A stretch of DNA of 64,000 bases from Thiohalomonas denitrificans (GCF_900102855.1 NZ_FMWD01000002.1:62001-126000), one strand, 5' to 3'. Positions 27,945 through 37,711 are shown, numbered from the stretch's first letter. The notes: generated by a model not told the origin, from the letters alone. Made by a program: numbers and translations.

Positions 27945-28096
27945 GAAACACTGACGAATGGACACGGGAAATGCGAACCCGTGCCCCGTGTAATTACACC
28001 CCGTTCTCTTTGGTCTCAGTGGTAAAACCGCCTGTCTCCCCAAGACCGAAGATCGTCACATCAGAGGAAACCTTTCGTGTTCCATTGACCTCCGTG

Positions 28097-28831
28097 TCAA
28101 CCTGCCGGCATCCCCTGGCGCACCTCCAGGCGATTCACCACATCGCCCACACCCTCGAGAAACCAGACATCCATTTCCGCCATCTCCCGCTCCTGCTCTT
28201 CGCGCACCAGTCCCTCCAGCGTCACGGTGCCACCGGTGGTGACCACGTGGATCTGGCTGTTGTGCACAAGGGGATCCTTTTCGAGCACCAGATTGGCCGC
28301 ATCGGTAATCTCGTAATCGCTATCCGGCTGTTCGGGCACGATTCGGACACGGTCGACTACGTCGGTGACTCCGGTAGACCACCACGTCAGTGCCTCGGCC
28401 AGTCGTCGGTGCGAGAGACTTTCGACGGCACCCTCGAGCGTCACGGTGCCCTCGCGGATAGTGATGTGGAAGGTGCAAGCGAGTGTCGACTGGGTGGCAC
28501 GGATCACCTCGTGCTGATTGTGCCAGCTCACGGCAATGTTGCAGTCACGAAAGGCGGACTCCTGCTCGAAGGCGAGAACGATGGAATCCTTGATGGCGCC
28601 ATCATCCCGGGCCTCGGTCGGAACAAGCCGAAGGTGATCCGAGACACGGGGGACAATAGCGGCGGCAGTTCGAAAGGCCAACCGTTTGGCAGCGATGGAA
28701 TCGGTTTCCCCGCGAAGGACGAGGGTCTCCCCATCCATATCCACGTCGATGGGGTTGCGGTGAAGGTTAATCCTGGGTTCGCGTTCAAGGGCCGCGCGAA
28801 CCTCTTTTACCCACGAGTGTTCGGCATTCAT
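28097..28831 (-). CDS. Triple BON-domain protein
   Basis: The 244-residue protein consists of three BON-like domains, at about residues 1-70, 85-155 and 165-235. Each carries a V-x-L-x-G-x-V core (LVLRGETDS, VTLEGAVES, VTLEGLVRE). BON domains bind membranes or phospholipid surfaces and occur in osmotic-shock and secretion proteins. No signal peptide or lipobox is visible, which is unusual for OsmY-like proteins, so a cytoplasmic location is likely. The ATG at 28831 is preferred over a TTG at 28864. Confidence 0.85.
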   Translation of the reverse strand: MNAEHSWVKEVRAALEREPRINLHRNPIDVDMDGETLVLRGETDSIAAKRLAFRTAAAIVPRVSDHLRLVPTEARDDGAIKDSIVLAFEQESAFRDCNIAVSWHNQHEVIRATQSTLACTFHITIREGTVTLEGAVESLSHRRLAEALTWWSTGVTDVVDRVRIVPEQPDSDYEITDAANLVLEKDPLVHNSQIHVVTTGGTVTLEGLVREEQEREMAEMDVWFLEGVGDVVNRLEVRQGMPAG

Positions 28832-28905
28832 ACCTGTCGTCTCGATTGAAGGGCTTAAAGACAAGTATGGTCAAAGAGGGGGGACCCGACCATGCGATAT
28901 TCGCA

Positions 28906-29183
28906 TTCCCAGGGCTGCCATTTGCCCATAAGTCGCCCCTCAGCGAGTCACTGGCCGGCCAGATGCAAGGCGCGCCCTCGCAGGAAGGGTTGTTCCCTTT
29001 CAAAAGGGCGCAACGCCGCAGATGGCCGGCCAGCGGCTCGCCCGAAGGGAACCCCGCAAATGGCCCAATGCGGCGTTGCGCCCCTTGAAAAGGGCCGGGC
29101 CATTCCCTGCGGGCCGCGCCTTGCCTTGGCCCATTTGCGGGGTTCTGAGGGGTGACTTATGGGCAAATGGCAGTCCTAGGGAA
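28906..29183. mobile_element. Composite nested-hairpin repeat element (two inverted core units)
   Basis: Outer arms at 28915-28943 and 29145-29173 pair at 28 of 29 bases. Inside are two core units in opposite orientation: unit A core 28965-29020, flanked by CTGGCCGGCCAG-type arms (28951-28965 and 29020-29033), and unit B core 29069-29125, flanked by arms 29050-29068 and 29126-29144 that pair at 18 of 19. The two are joined by CGGCTCGCCCGAAGGG at 29034-29049. The cores share GCAAGGCGC and GCGCAACGCCGCA. The element sits just after the hrpA stop and may also help end transcription. A related single unit is at 39579-39756. Confidence 0.85.
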
Positions 29184-29190
29184 CACGACG

Positions 29191-32100
29191 TCAGGCAACA
29201 CACTCCTTCCATTGCCGTTGCAGACGTGTCGCCGAGACCCGCTCTACGGTTCCCAGTTCCTGGGCAAACAGGGATACCCGCAGTTCCTCCAGCAACCAGC
29301 GAAAGCGCTGCAGTTCCGGTGCGGGGCTTTCGCCCTCCGGTATCGCCGCCCAGCGCGTTTCCAGACGCTCCACCAGCGGCGCGATCTCCAGCGCCGCCTG
29401 CCGGTCGCGGGCGGGATTGCGCGGCAGCTTCTCCAGTCGCGAATGCGCCGCTTTCAAATAGGCCGGTAACCGCGGCAGCCATTCGGTAGGGGTGGCGCTG
29501 ACAAAGCCGGGATAGACCAACCGCTCGATCTGCACCTTGACGTCCGCCGCCGTCTGAATAGCCTGTGGATCCAGAGGGCCCTTCAAGGCCTTGCGAACCA
29601 GCCGCTCCTGCTCCAGGGCCGCTTTGACATGGCCGGCAATTTCGGCCGCCACCGGCACCAGTGTTTTACGCCCCTCGGCCAGGCGCGCCTCGAACTCGGA
29701 TGCGCTGCGGGGCACCTCGTCCTTCGCGAAAAGCACCCGGTCGATAGCGGCGGCAATGATGTCGTCGCACAACGGGTCGCAACCACCCCGATGCGCAAAC
29801 AGAAGACAGAGCGTCTGCCGGTCCGGCAGGCCCCGGCGCAGGTATTTCACCTTGTCCCGCGCCTCCAGAGTGAACAGGCGTCGCAAACCGGCGCGGTTTT
29901 TTACCTCGGCGGCGGCTCTTGATTCAAACAGACGAATGGCCACGCTTTCTTTGCAATCGACCAGTGCCGGCCAGGCCCGGAGCGTCAATCCACCGCTTTG
30001 CGTCTCCACGGATTCCGGCAGTTCACCGAAATCCCAGGAGGTGATCCCCTTCCGCTCGACACCAGCCAGAGGTATTTCCGACAGTGTCTGGCGTACCTGT
30101 CCGGCCATCGCCTGCTGCAGCTGCAGCAGATCACGTCCCTCATCGAGAGTCTTGCCCGTTTCATCCACCACCCGGAAATTCATGAGCAGGTGTTGCGGCA
30201 GTGCATCAAGCTGCCATGCATCCGCAGGGACCTCAATGCCGGTCATGCGAAGCAGTTGCCTGGCAAAGACCTCGGTGAACGAAGCGTCATCAGCGCGCAG
30301 CGCCTGCAGCGCGGCGCGGGCGAAATTCACCGCCGGTACGAAATTGCGCCGCAACGACTTGGGCAGGGATTTGATCAGGGCAATCAGTTTCTCTTCACGC
30401 AGTCCCGGCACCAGCCACTCGAAGCGGGCGGGCCTCAGCTGTCCAAGCAGCGCCACCGGAACCACCAGTGTCACCCCGTCTGCCGGATGCCCCGGCTCGA
30501 AGTGGTACTCAAGAGGAAGCTCCGCACCACCGACGGTCAAGTGATCGGGGAACTGCGCCGCATCCACGCCCTCGGCCTCGCCGCGGGTCAACTCCTCCCG
30601 GGTCACAAACAGCCGCTTCGGCTGCTCACGCTCGACCTGTTTACGCCAGCGTTCAAAACCGTGGCCGCTGTAGATCTCCTCGGGAATCCGGGTGTCATAG
30701 AACTGGAACAATACCTGCTCATCGACAAGAATGTCGCGGCGACGGGACTTGGCCTCCTGGCTCTCCAGCTCCTCTACCAGACGGCGGTTGTGGGCAAAAA
30801 ACGCAGCACTAGTCCGGTAATTGCCCTGCACGAGTGCCTGGCGAATAAAGATCTCCCGCGACAGGACCGGGTCGATGGGTCCGTAATTGATGCGCCGGCG
30901 CGCCACGATGATCAGTCCGTACAGCGTAACCTGCTCAAAGGCTGCAACCTGGGCCGGCCGCTGCTCCCAGTGCGGTTCACTGTAACTGCGCTTGGTCAGA
31001 TGTTTACCCAGAGATTCCAGCCAACGCGGATCGATGCGAGCCACCAGCCGGCCGAACAGGCGCGAGGTCTCCACCAGCTCGGCGGCCATGATCCAGCGGG
31101 GCGGCTTCTTGACCACGCCCGAGCCGGGAAAGATGGCCAGCCTGATATTGCGGGCGCCCTGGTACTCGACCAGCGGTCGGCGCCGCTTCTGATTCTCCTT
31201 CCGGCGGTTATCCTCCCCGGCCTCGACCTTCAGAGCCGCATGGCTCAACAGGCCGCTGAGCAGGGCACGGTGAATGGCGGCATAATCCGCAGGCTCCTGG
31301 TTAGGTGTCAGGCCCAGTTCGCGGACGAGTGCCACCAGTTGCCCGTGGATGTCATGCCACTCCCGCATTCGTAGGTAAGAGAGGAACTCGGCACGGCAGA
31401 GCTTGCGCAGTTTACTGTTGGAGAGGTGTCTCGCCTGCTCGTGGTAATAGTCCCAGACGTTCAGGAAGGCGAGGAAATCGGACTCTTCATCCAGAAATCG
31501 GTGGTGATACTCATCGGCCTGCTGCTGCGCCTCCATGGGTCGCTCGCGCGGGTCCTGAATCGACAGCGCCGCAGCGATCACCAGCACCTCCTTGAGGCTG
31601 CGCTCCGCGTCGGCGGCAATCAGCATTCGTCCGATGCGGGGGTCCACGGGCAGGCGCACCAGCTTGCGACCAATGTGGGTCAGGCGGTTGCCCTCATCCA
31701 CCGCGTGCAACTCGTGCAGCAGCCGATAGCCGTCGGTGATAAAACGGCGATCCGGCGGTTCGATGAACGGAAACTCGCCCACCTCCCCGAGTTTCAGATT
31801 CGCCATCTGCAGGATCACCGAAGCCAGATTGGTCCGGCGCACTTCCGGGTCGGAAAACTCCGGACGGCTGAAGAAGTCCTCTTCGGAATAGAGACGAATA
31901 CAGATCCCGTTGGCGACCCGCCCACAGCGCCCGGCGCGCTGATTGGCGGAGGCCTGCGCAATGGCTTCGATGGGCAGCCGCTGCACCTTGGTACGGTGGC
32001 TGTAGCGGCTGATGCGGGCGTAGCCGGTATCGATCACGAAGCGGATACCGGGTACGGTCAGCGAGGTCTCCGCCACATTGGTGGCCAGTACGATGCGCCG

Positions 32101-33144
32101 GCCCGCGTGGGAACGGAAGATCCGGTCCTGCTCGCCGGCGGAGAGTCGCGAGAACAGTGGCAGGATCTCGGTCGAGACCGGTACAGGGCCCCGCGACCGG
32201 TGTTTGCGAAGGGCCTCGGCGGTTTCGCGGATCTCACGCTCGCCGGGCAGAAAGATGAGGATATCCCCCAGCGGGTTTTCCCGCCCCAGCTCGTCCACGG
32301 CTTCGCAGATGGCCTGCGGCTGGTCCCGGTCGCGGTCGTCCGGGTCATCTCCGGTAACCGGGCGATAGCGAACCTCCACCGGATAGGTGCGGCCCGAGAC
32401 CTCGACTACCGGCGCACCACCAAAGAAACGCGAGAAGGCTTCGGTATTGATGGTGGCAGAGGTAATGATCAGCTTCAGGTCGGGCCGTCTGGGGAGCAGG
32501 CGCTTCAGGAAACCAAGCAGAAAATCGATATTGAGACTGCGCTCATGGGCCTCATCGATGATCAGCGTGTCGTAGTTCTCCAGCAGCGGATCGGACTGGA
32601 TCTCCGCCAGCAGGATGCCGTCGGTCATCAACCGGATGTGACTGTCGGGACCGGAGCGGTCGGTGAAGCGCACCTTGTAGCCGACCGAACGGCCAATCTC
32701 GGTGTGCAGCTCCTCGGCAATGCGGGCGGCCACCGAGCGGGCGGCGATGCGCCGGGGCTGGGTGTGGCCGATAAGCCCGTCGACGCCGCGTCCCAACTCC
32801 AGGCAAATCTTGGGAATCTGCGTGGTCTTGCCAGAACCGGTCTCACCCGCAATCACCACCACCTGATGGTTTTCAATCGCCTCGGCGATATCGGCCCGAC
32901 GTTCACTGATTGGCAGCTCCCCGGGATAATCGGGGCTTGGCACCGTTTCGGCCCGGCGTTGCCGACGTGCGCGCGAAGTAGCGACGTCCCGCCGCAGGGC
33001 TTCCAGGCCGCGATCCATCGGTTTGCCCTGTGAATGACGGCGCTTCAGGCCTTCCAGACGACGGCGAAACCGACCACGGTCGGCCAGCATGCAGACATGG
33101 ATGTCGTGAAAAAGGGTTTCGAGTGTTTCGAGTACTTCAGGCAC
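29191..33144 (-). CDS. hrpA: ATP-dependent RNA helicase HrpA
   Basis: A 1317-residue DEAH-box helicase with motif I (AGETGSGKTT), motif II (DEAH), motif III (SAT), motif VI (QRAGRCGR), the HA2 region, an OB-fold and the long C-terminal DUF3418 region. HrpA unwinds mRNA and helps rescue collided ribosomes. Length matches full-size HrpA. Translation starts at a GTG (MPEVLETLETLF); ribosome binding is weak and an internal ATG at codon 19 is an alternative. It is divergent from ppk1. Confidence 0.96.
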   Translation of the reverse strand: MPEVLETLETLFHDIHVCMLADRGRFRRRLEGLKRRHSQGKPMDRGLEALRRDVATSRARRQRRAETVPSPDYPGELPISERRADIAEAIENHQVVVIAGETGSGKTTQIPKICLELGRGVDGLIGHTQPRRIAARSVAARIAEELHTEIGRSVGYKVRFTDRSGPDSHIRLMTDGILLAEIQSDPLLENYDTLIIDEAHERSLNIDFLLGFLKRLLPRRPDLKLIITSATINTEAFSRFFGGAPVVEVSGRTYPVEVRYRPVTGDDPDDRDRDQPQAICEAVDELGRENPLGDILIFLPGEREIRETAEALRKHRSRGPVPVSTEILPLFSRLSAGEQDRIFRSHAGRRIVLATNVAETSLTVPGIRFVIDTGYARISRYSHRTKVQRLPIEAIAQASANQRAGRCGRVANGICIRLYSEEDFFSRPEFSDPEVRRTNLASVILQMANLKLGEVGEFPFIEPPDRRFITDGYRLLHELHAVDEGNRLTHIGRKLVRLPVDPRIGRMLIAADAERSLKEVLVIAAALSIQDPRERPMEAQQQADEYHHRFLDEESDFLAFLNVWDYYHEQARHLSNSKLRKLCRAEFLSYLRMREWHDIHGQLVALVRELGLTPNQEPADYAAIHRALLSGLLSHAALKVEAGEDNRRKENQKRRRPLVEYQGARNIRLAIFPGSGVVKKPPRWIMAAELVETSRLFGRLVARIDPRWLESLGKHLTKRSYSEPHWEQRPAQVAAFEQVTLYGLIIVARRRINYGPIDPVLSREIFIRQALVQGNYRTSAAFFAHNRRLVEELESQEAKSRRRDILVDEQVLFQFYDTRIPEEIYSGHGFERWRKQVEREQPKRLFVTREELTRGEAEGVDAAQFPDHLTVGGAELPLEYHFEPGHPADGVTLVVPVALLGQLRPARFEWLVPGLREEKLIALIKSLPKSLRRNFVPAVNFARAALQALRADDASFTEVFARQLLRMTGIEVPADAWQLDALPQHLLMNFRVVDETGKTLDEGRDLLQLQQAMAGQVRQTLSEIPLAGVERKGITSWDFGELPESVETQSGGLTLRAWPALVDCKESVAIRLFESRAAAEVKNRAGLRRLFTLEARDKVKYLRRGLPDRQTLCLLFAHRGGCDPLCDDIIAAAIDRVLFAKDEVPRSASEFEARLAEGRKTLVPVAAEIAGHVKAALEQERLVRKALKGPLDPQAIQTAADVKVQIERLVYPGFVSATPTEWLPRLPAYLKAAHSRLEKLPRNPARDRQAALEIAPLVERLETRWAAIPEGESPAPELQRFRWLLEELRVSLFAQELGTVERVSATRLQRQWKECVA

Positions 33145-33196
33145 GCCAGATAGAAGCTATCCATCAAAAGGTGGGTATCATACCACCCGACTGCTC

Positions 33197-33216
33197 GGTT
33201 GCCGGTATCGGCAACC
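33197..33216. promoter_or_regulatory. Perfect hairpin in the hrpA/ppk1 divergent region
   Basis: GGTTGCCG pairs with CGGCAACC around a GTAT loop. The 20-base perfect palindrome lies between divergent genes, about 90 bases before the ppk1 start. It could be an operator or a leader hairpin; no known consensus was recognised. Confidence 0.4.
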
Positions 33217-33307
33217 CGCCGTAGGATGGAGACCCCGGCAACCTACGCAAGTTCAGGTCAGGCATCGGGTAAAACAGCGCAACTAGCAACTGCCCCCAAG
33301 GATTCTC

Positions 33308-35389
33308 ATGGATACGCCCGACCTTAGAAGGCCCGAGTTCTATATCAACCGTGAACTCTCCCTGCTCGAGTTCAACCGCCGTGTTCTGGCCCAGGCCAAG
33401 GACGAGAATATGCCGCTGCTCGAGCGGCTGCGCTTTATCTGCATCACCAGTTCCAACATGGACGAGTTTTTCGAGATCCGTGTGGCAGGGCTGAAGCAGA
33501 AGGCGGCTTCGGAGTCGGTGCAGTACGGTCCGGATAACCTGAATCCCACCGAAGTCCTGAAACGCATCAGCCACGCCAGTCACGAGTTGGTCGATGAACA
33601 GTATCGGGTACTGAACGAGGTACTGTTTCCCCTCCTTGCGGCCGAAGAGATCCGTTTCGTCAAGCGCGGTGACTGGAACCGCGAACAGGCGGCGTGGGTG
33701 CGGGATTTTTTCCAGCATGAACTGCTGCCGGTGCTGAGCCCTTTGGGGCTCGATCCCGCACACCCGTTTCCGAAAATTCTCAACAAGAGCCTGAACTTTA
33801 TCGTAAAGCTGAAGGGCAAGGATGCCTTCGGCCGCTCTTCGGGCATGGCCGTCGTCCAGGCGCCGCGTGCACTGCCCCGCCTGATCCAGTTGCCGGCCGA
33901 ATGCGGTAGCGGCCCCAAGGACTACGTGTTTCTCTCTTCGATTATCCATGCCCATGTAGACGACCTGTTTCCGGGAATGCAGGTTAAGGGCTGCTACCAA
34001 TTTCGTGTCACCCGCAATTCGGATCTGTTTGTCGATGAGGAGGAGGTGGAGGACCTGCTGCGGGCCGTCGAGGGCGAGCTGCCATCCCGGCGCTATGGCG
34101 AGGCGGTGCGGCTGGAGGCCGCCGACAACTGCCCGCCGGAGATGACGGATTTTCTGCTCGATCAGTTCGGTCTCGGCCATGACGATCTCTTCATCGTCAA
34201 TGGGCCGGTCAACCTCAACCGGCTGATGAACCTGCCGGACATGGTCGACCGTCCCGATCTCAAATTTCCCTCCTACGTACCGGGGATGCCGGAGCCCTTC
34301 ACACTCTCCAAGGACGTTTTCAAGATTATCCGGAGCGGGGATGTCCTGCTCCACCACCCCTTCGAATCATTCGTCCCGGTGATCGATTTTCTGCGTCAGG
34401 CCGCCACCGATCTGAACGTGCTGGCCATCAAACAGACCCTCTACCGCACCGGCCCGGAATCCGCCGTGGTGGATGCCCTGGTAGACGCCGCCCGCGCCGG
34501 CAAAGAGGTCACGGTGGTGGTGGAACTGCGTGCACGCTTCGATGAGGCCGCGAATATCGCCCTGGCCAACCGGTTGCAGGAGGCGGGTGCGCACGTGGTG
34601 TATGGGGTAGTGGGCTACAAGACCCATGCCAAGATGATTCTGGTAGTGCGCCGTGAAGAGGGGAAGCTGCGCCACTATGTGCACCTGGGTACCGGCAATT
34701 ATCACTCGCGTACGGCCCGGCTCTACACCGACTACGGACTCCTGACCTGCGACGCCGATCTGGGCGAGGACGTGCACCAGGTGTTTTTGCAACTAACCAG
34801 CCTCGGACGCGGCAGCCGACTGAAAAAGCTGCTTCAGGCGCCCTTCACGCTGCACAAGGGGCTTATCGAGCGCATCGAACGTGAAGCCGAACATGCCCGC
34901 GAGGGTCGACCGGCACACATCATCGCCAAGATGAACGGCCTGGTGGAGCCGAAGGTGATCCGCGCACTCTACACGGCATCCCGGGCCGGTGTAGAGATCG
35001 ATCTCTTGGTACGGGGGATCTGTGGCCTGCGACCCGGGGTACCCGGGATTTCCGACAACATCCGCGTACGCTCGATCGTCGGCCGCTTTCTGGAGCACAC
35101 CCGCGTCAACTATTTTGCAAACGGTGGCGATGCCGAGGTCTACTGCTCCAGTGCCGACTGGATGGTCCGAAATCTTCTCAACCGCGTGGAGACCGCCTTC
35201 CCGATCGAAAACAAGCAGCTCCAGCAACGCATCATCCGGGAGCTCAACTATTACCTGCAGGACAATATGCAGGCCTGGGAGCTCCAGAGCGATGGTGCCT
35301 ATGTGCGTGCCGCGCCGGGACGGGCAAAACCGCGCTCCGCGCAGCTCATCCTGCTGGCGGAATTGGCGGGTGTAGAGGTCGGGCCATAA
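33308..35389 (+). CDS. ppk1: Polyphosphate kinase 1
   Basis: The 693-residue enzyme polymerises the gamma-phosphate of ATP into polyphosphate. It has the N-terminal PPK domain (NRELSLLEFNRRVL), the phospho-acceptor H440 in YKTHAKM, the HLGTGNY motif near H459, and the second conserved His in GRFLEHTR. Length matches Ppk1. An AAGGA site precedes the ATG. The gene is convergent with ppx, and its last codons lie within an imperfect palindrome shared with the ppx end. Confidence 0.97.
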   Translation: MDTPDLRRPEFYINRELSLLEFNRRVLAQAKDENMPLLERLRFICITSSNMDEFFEIRVAGLKQKAASESVQYGPDNLNPTEVLKRISHASHELVDEQYRVLNEVLFPLLAAEEIRFVKRGDWNREQAAWVRDFFQHELLPVLSPLGLDPAHPFPKILNKSLNFIVKLKGKDAFGRSSGMAVVQAPRALPRLIQLPAECGSGPKDYVFLSSIIHAHVDDLFPGMQVKGCYQFRVTRNSDLFVDEEEVEDLLRAVEGELPSRRYGEAVRLEAADNCPPEMTDFLLDQFGLGHDDLFIVNGPVNLNRLMNLPDMVDRPDLKFPSYVPGMPEPFTLSKDVFKIIRSGDVLLHHPFESFVPVIDFLRQAATDLNVLAIKQTLYRTGPESAVVDALVDAARAGKEVTVVVELRARFDEAANIALANRLQEAGAHVVYGVVGYKTHAKMILVVRREEGKLRHYVHLGTGNYHSRTARLYTDYGLLTCDADLGEDVHQVFLQLTSLGRGSRLKKLLQAPFTLHKGLIERIEREAEHAREGRPAHIIAKMNGLVEPKVIRALYTASRAGVEIDLLVRGICGLRPGVPGISDNIRVRSIVGRFLEHTRVNYFANGGDAEVYCSSADWMVRNLLNRVETAFPIENKQLQQRIIRELNYYLQDNMQAWELQSDGAYVRAAPGRAKPRSAQLILLAELAGVEVGP

Positions 35390-35467
35390 TGCAATCGCTC
35401 ACGGTGAGTGGTCCAGCGGCCTGAAGGCCGGCAACGGTCAAGCGCGAGCGACAGCCCGAAGTCCTAC
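35372..35467. repeat. REP-like imperfect palindrome at the ppk1/ppx junction
   Basis: The left end GTAGAGGTCGGGC lies in the last codons of ppk1 and the right end GCCCGAAGTCCTAC includes the ppx stop. The internal stem CGGCC-TGAA-GGCCG is at 35417-35430. It resembles the REP-like palindromes at 27.7-27.9 kb and could serve as a bidirectional transcript end. Confidence 0.6.
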
Positions 35468-36972
35468 CCGAACGTGAACTTATAGTTGGCGGCGGACAGA
35501 AACCTTGCCTCGACCTCGAGATCGGCGCGTGTAAGGGGATTCGCGTCCAGCCACCCCTTCGGCAGCTTTAGTGTGATGCGCTTTCCATCGACGGCAATGC
35601 CGACGCCGGAGAGCGAGGCATCATTGCGACTGCGGTGCAGGGCGACGGCAAGCCTGAGGAGCACTGCCATGCGTTGCAGGTATGTGGCTGTAGCCGGGGG
35701 AACGCCCTTGAGTCGAGCAGCAGGAAATTTCTGCCGGTGGCTCCGAACCAGCAACGCCAACGATTGCTGCTCCTGACGGGAGAAACCGGGCATATCCGAG
35801 TTTTCCAGCAGATAGGCCGCGTGCTTGTGGTGCTGGCTGTGGGCCACCGCGAGGCCAATTTCATGCAGGCGGGCCGCCCAGCCCAGCAAGTAGTCGGCTT
35901 CGCCGCCATCCAGACCCCATGGATCCGCGACAGGCTCCAGGAGCGCCAGAGTGGTCTTTTCGACGCGTTGCGCCTGTGCCGCGTCCACGTTGTAGCGTTT
36001 TGCCATCGCGGTAATGGTCCGCTCGCGCACATCTTCGTGACGGATACGTCCGATGAGGTCGTAGAGTACGCCTTCGCGAAGCGCCCACTCCGAAACCTGC
36101 ATGGCCTCGATCTCCAGCGCCTCGAACAGTGCAATCAGCACCGCAACTCCGCCGGCAAAAACCGGTCGGCGCTCCTCCTTGAGACCTTTGAAATCCAGAT
36201 TATCGACATGCCCCGCCTTAATCATGGCCTCGGAAAGCCTGCGCAGGGAAGCAAGTGTGATCCCGGACTCGCTCCAGCCATTCTGTTCCATAACCTGACG
36301 CACAGCCTTGGCGGTTCCCGAAGCCCCTACCGCATCGCTCCATCCGAAACGACGGTAATCCGCCTCCACCGGTTCCAGTTCCAGGCGTGCGGCGATTACC
36401 GCCTCGTCCATGGCTGATTTGGTCAGCCGTCCCTTGGGGAAAAACCGTCGGCTATAGCTGACGCAGCCCATGTGGAGGCTCTCACGGTGCAGCGCCTCGA
36501 AACGTTTACCAATAATCACCTCCGTGCTGCCGCCGCCGATATCCACCACCAGGTGATTGTCGGGGGCATCCGGGAGGGAATGGGAGACGCCCAGGTAGAT
36601 GAGGCGAGCTTCCTCACGGCCGGCGATGATCTCCACCGGGTGACCGAGTGCGGCGGTCGCCTCTTCGATAAAATCCCCGGCATTCCGGGCCTTTCTCAAG
36701 GTGTTGGTCCCCACCACCCGGACGCTGCCGGGCGGCAGTCCTTCCAACCGCTGTCCGAAGCGCCGCAGACACTCCAGTGCCCGCTCGCGGGCGTCGGCAC
36801 TGAGGTGGTCCCGGGCATCGAGACCGGCGGCGAGACGGACGGTTTCCCGCAGCCGATCGACAACATGCATGTGGCCATTGAGCGGCTGCGCGACAATCAG
36901 ATGAAAACTGTTCGACCCCAGATCGACCGCTGCGATGCTATCGGGGGATCCCGGTTCCGTCGCTGCCATCAT
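35464..36972 (-). CDS. ppx: Exopolyphosphatase (Ppx/GppA family)
   Basis: The 502-residue protein has the ASKHA phosphatase core with phosphate loop motifs AAVDLGSNSFHLIV and VVDIGGGSTEVI, followed by an HD-type C-terminal domain (about 310-480). It removes phosphate from polyphosphate ends; pppGpp hydrolysis is the alternative for GppA. The neighbouring ppk1 favours Ppx. Start choice is the ATG at 36972 (MMAATEPGS) because the 51 upstream codons are non-homologous. Confidence 0.95.
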   Translation of the reverse strand: MMAATEPGSPDSIAAVDLGSNSFHLIVAQPLNGHMHVVDRLRETVRLAAGLDARDHLSADARERALECLRRFGQRLEGLPPGSVRVVGTNTLRKARNAGDFIEEATAALGHPVEIIAGREEARLIYLGVSHSLPDAPDNHLVVDIGGGSTEVIIGKRFEALHRESLHMGCVSYSRRFFPKGRLTKSAMDEAVIAARLELEPVEADYRRFGWSDAVGASGTAKAVRQVMEQNGWSESGITLASLRRLSEAMIKAGHVDNLDFKGLKEERRPVFAGGVAVLIALFEALEIEAMQVSEWALREGVLYDLIGRIRHEDVRERTITAMAKRYNVDAAQAQRVEKTTLALLEPVADPWGLDGGEADYLLGWAARLHEIGLAVAHSQHHKHAAYLLENSDMPGFSRQEQQSLALLVRSHRQKFPAARLKGVPPATATYLQRMAVLLRLAVALHRSRNDASLSGVGIAVDGKRITLKLPKGWLDANPLTRADLEVEARFLSAANYKFTFG

Positions 36973-37129
36973 GCCGCTGCTCCGCCAAGAAAGCGGCCAT
37001 TGTACCGCCGAAAATAATTTTTGTTCGGGTGAAAAATTCGTTCCGAATACCGCTTTCCGCGGCGCATCACCATCGAAACTCACGGCGCATACACCGGCTT
37101 GTGCAGCTAACGCTGCTATGGCCATAATG

Positions 37130-37147
37130 CCCCTGTAATTTCAGGGG
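37130..37147. promoter_or_regulatory. Perfect 6-bp hairpin upstream of bacteriohemerythrin
   Basis: CCCCTG pairs with CAGGGG around TAATTT. It lies in the 240-base region between ppx and the hemerythrin gene. The role is unknown; no T-run follows on either strand. Confidence 0.35.
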
Positions 37148-37216
37148 AACTTAAAACGACGCAAGATCGTTTAAACGGTGACGTCGTAACAATGCAAAAA
37201 AAAGGGGAGAACAGCT

Positions 37217-37648
37217 ATGTCCATAGTGGCATGGAGTGACGAATATACTGTGGAAATTCAGGAGATTGATGAGCAGCACAAACGGCTTATCGGCATCATC
37301 AACAAACTGTATGAGGCTCTTGCGGCCAAAAAGGACAGGGATCAAATCGCCACCGTGCTGAATGAATTGGTGGAGTACACCAAGGTACATTTCGAGGTGG
37401 AAGAGACCCTGATGCGTATCTTCAATTATGAAGAATATGATGCCCACAAGGAGATCCACGATCGTATCGTCGCCCAGGTGCTTGACTTCCAGGGGAAGTT
37501 CAATGCCGGTGACGATTCAGTGGGAATGGAGCTTCTGATGTTCCTGAAAGAGTGGTTGTTCGACCACATCAATAAAGTTGACAAGCGCTACACCAGGCAT
37601 TTCCAAAAACACGGAGCTAAGAAGACATGGCTGCGGAAGTTCTGGTAG
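37217..37648 (+). CDS. Bacteriohemerythrin
   Basis: A 143-residue four-helix bundle with all seven di-iron ligands at canonical spacing: H21, H58, E62, H77, H81, H117 and D122. Bacteriohemerythrins bind O2 reversibly and may deliver or sense it. AAGGGGAGAA precedes the ATG. It ends just before a strong bidirectional terminator shared with the convergent peroxiredoxin gene. Confidence 0.95.
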   Translation: MSIVAWSDEYTVEIQEIDEQHKRLIGIINKLYEALAAKKDRDQIATVLNELVEYTKVHFEVEETLMRIFNYEEYDAHKEIHDRIVAQVLDFQGKFNAGDDSVGMELLMFLKEWLFDHINKVDKRYTRHFQKHGAKKTWLRKFW

Positions 37649-37667
37649 TTTAGAGAGTGTCCGAAAC

Positions 37668-37697
37668 AAAAAGGGCCGGTTTGACCGGCCCTTTTTT
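37668..37697. terminator. Bidirectional intrinsic terminator
   Basis: GGGCCGGT and ACCGGCCC pair around TTG, with an A-run before and a T-run after the stem. It sits between the convergent hemerythrin and peroxiredoxin genes and can act on both strands. Confidence 0.93.
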
Positions 37698-37711
37698 CAT
37701 GCGAAAAAGCT

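Larger units (their letters stand above)
27514..28096. other. Repeat-rich non-coding region between encapsulin operon and BON gene
   Basis: No gene is supported here. It holds the encapsulin operon's promoter side near 27514-27580, an isolated arm of the iterated repeat family at 27632-27660 (GAACCACGGAGAATACGGGG), two REP-like palindromes and a 9-bp tandem repeat. A TATGCT-like -10 for the ferritin gene near 27560 is possible but has no clear -35. Confidence 0.6.

Noticed and set aside
28906-29183. CRISPR-like or integron attC interpretation of the nested palindromes
   Set aside because: No direct repeats with spacers, and no attC R'/R'' core pairs or integrase nearby; the structure is nested inverted arms around a shared core.
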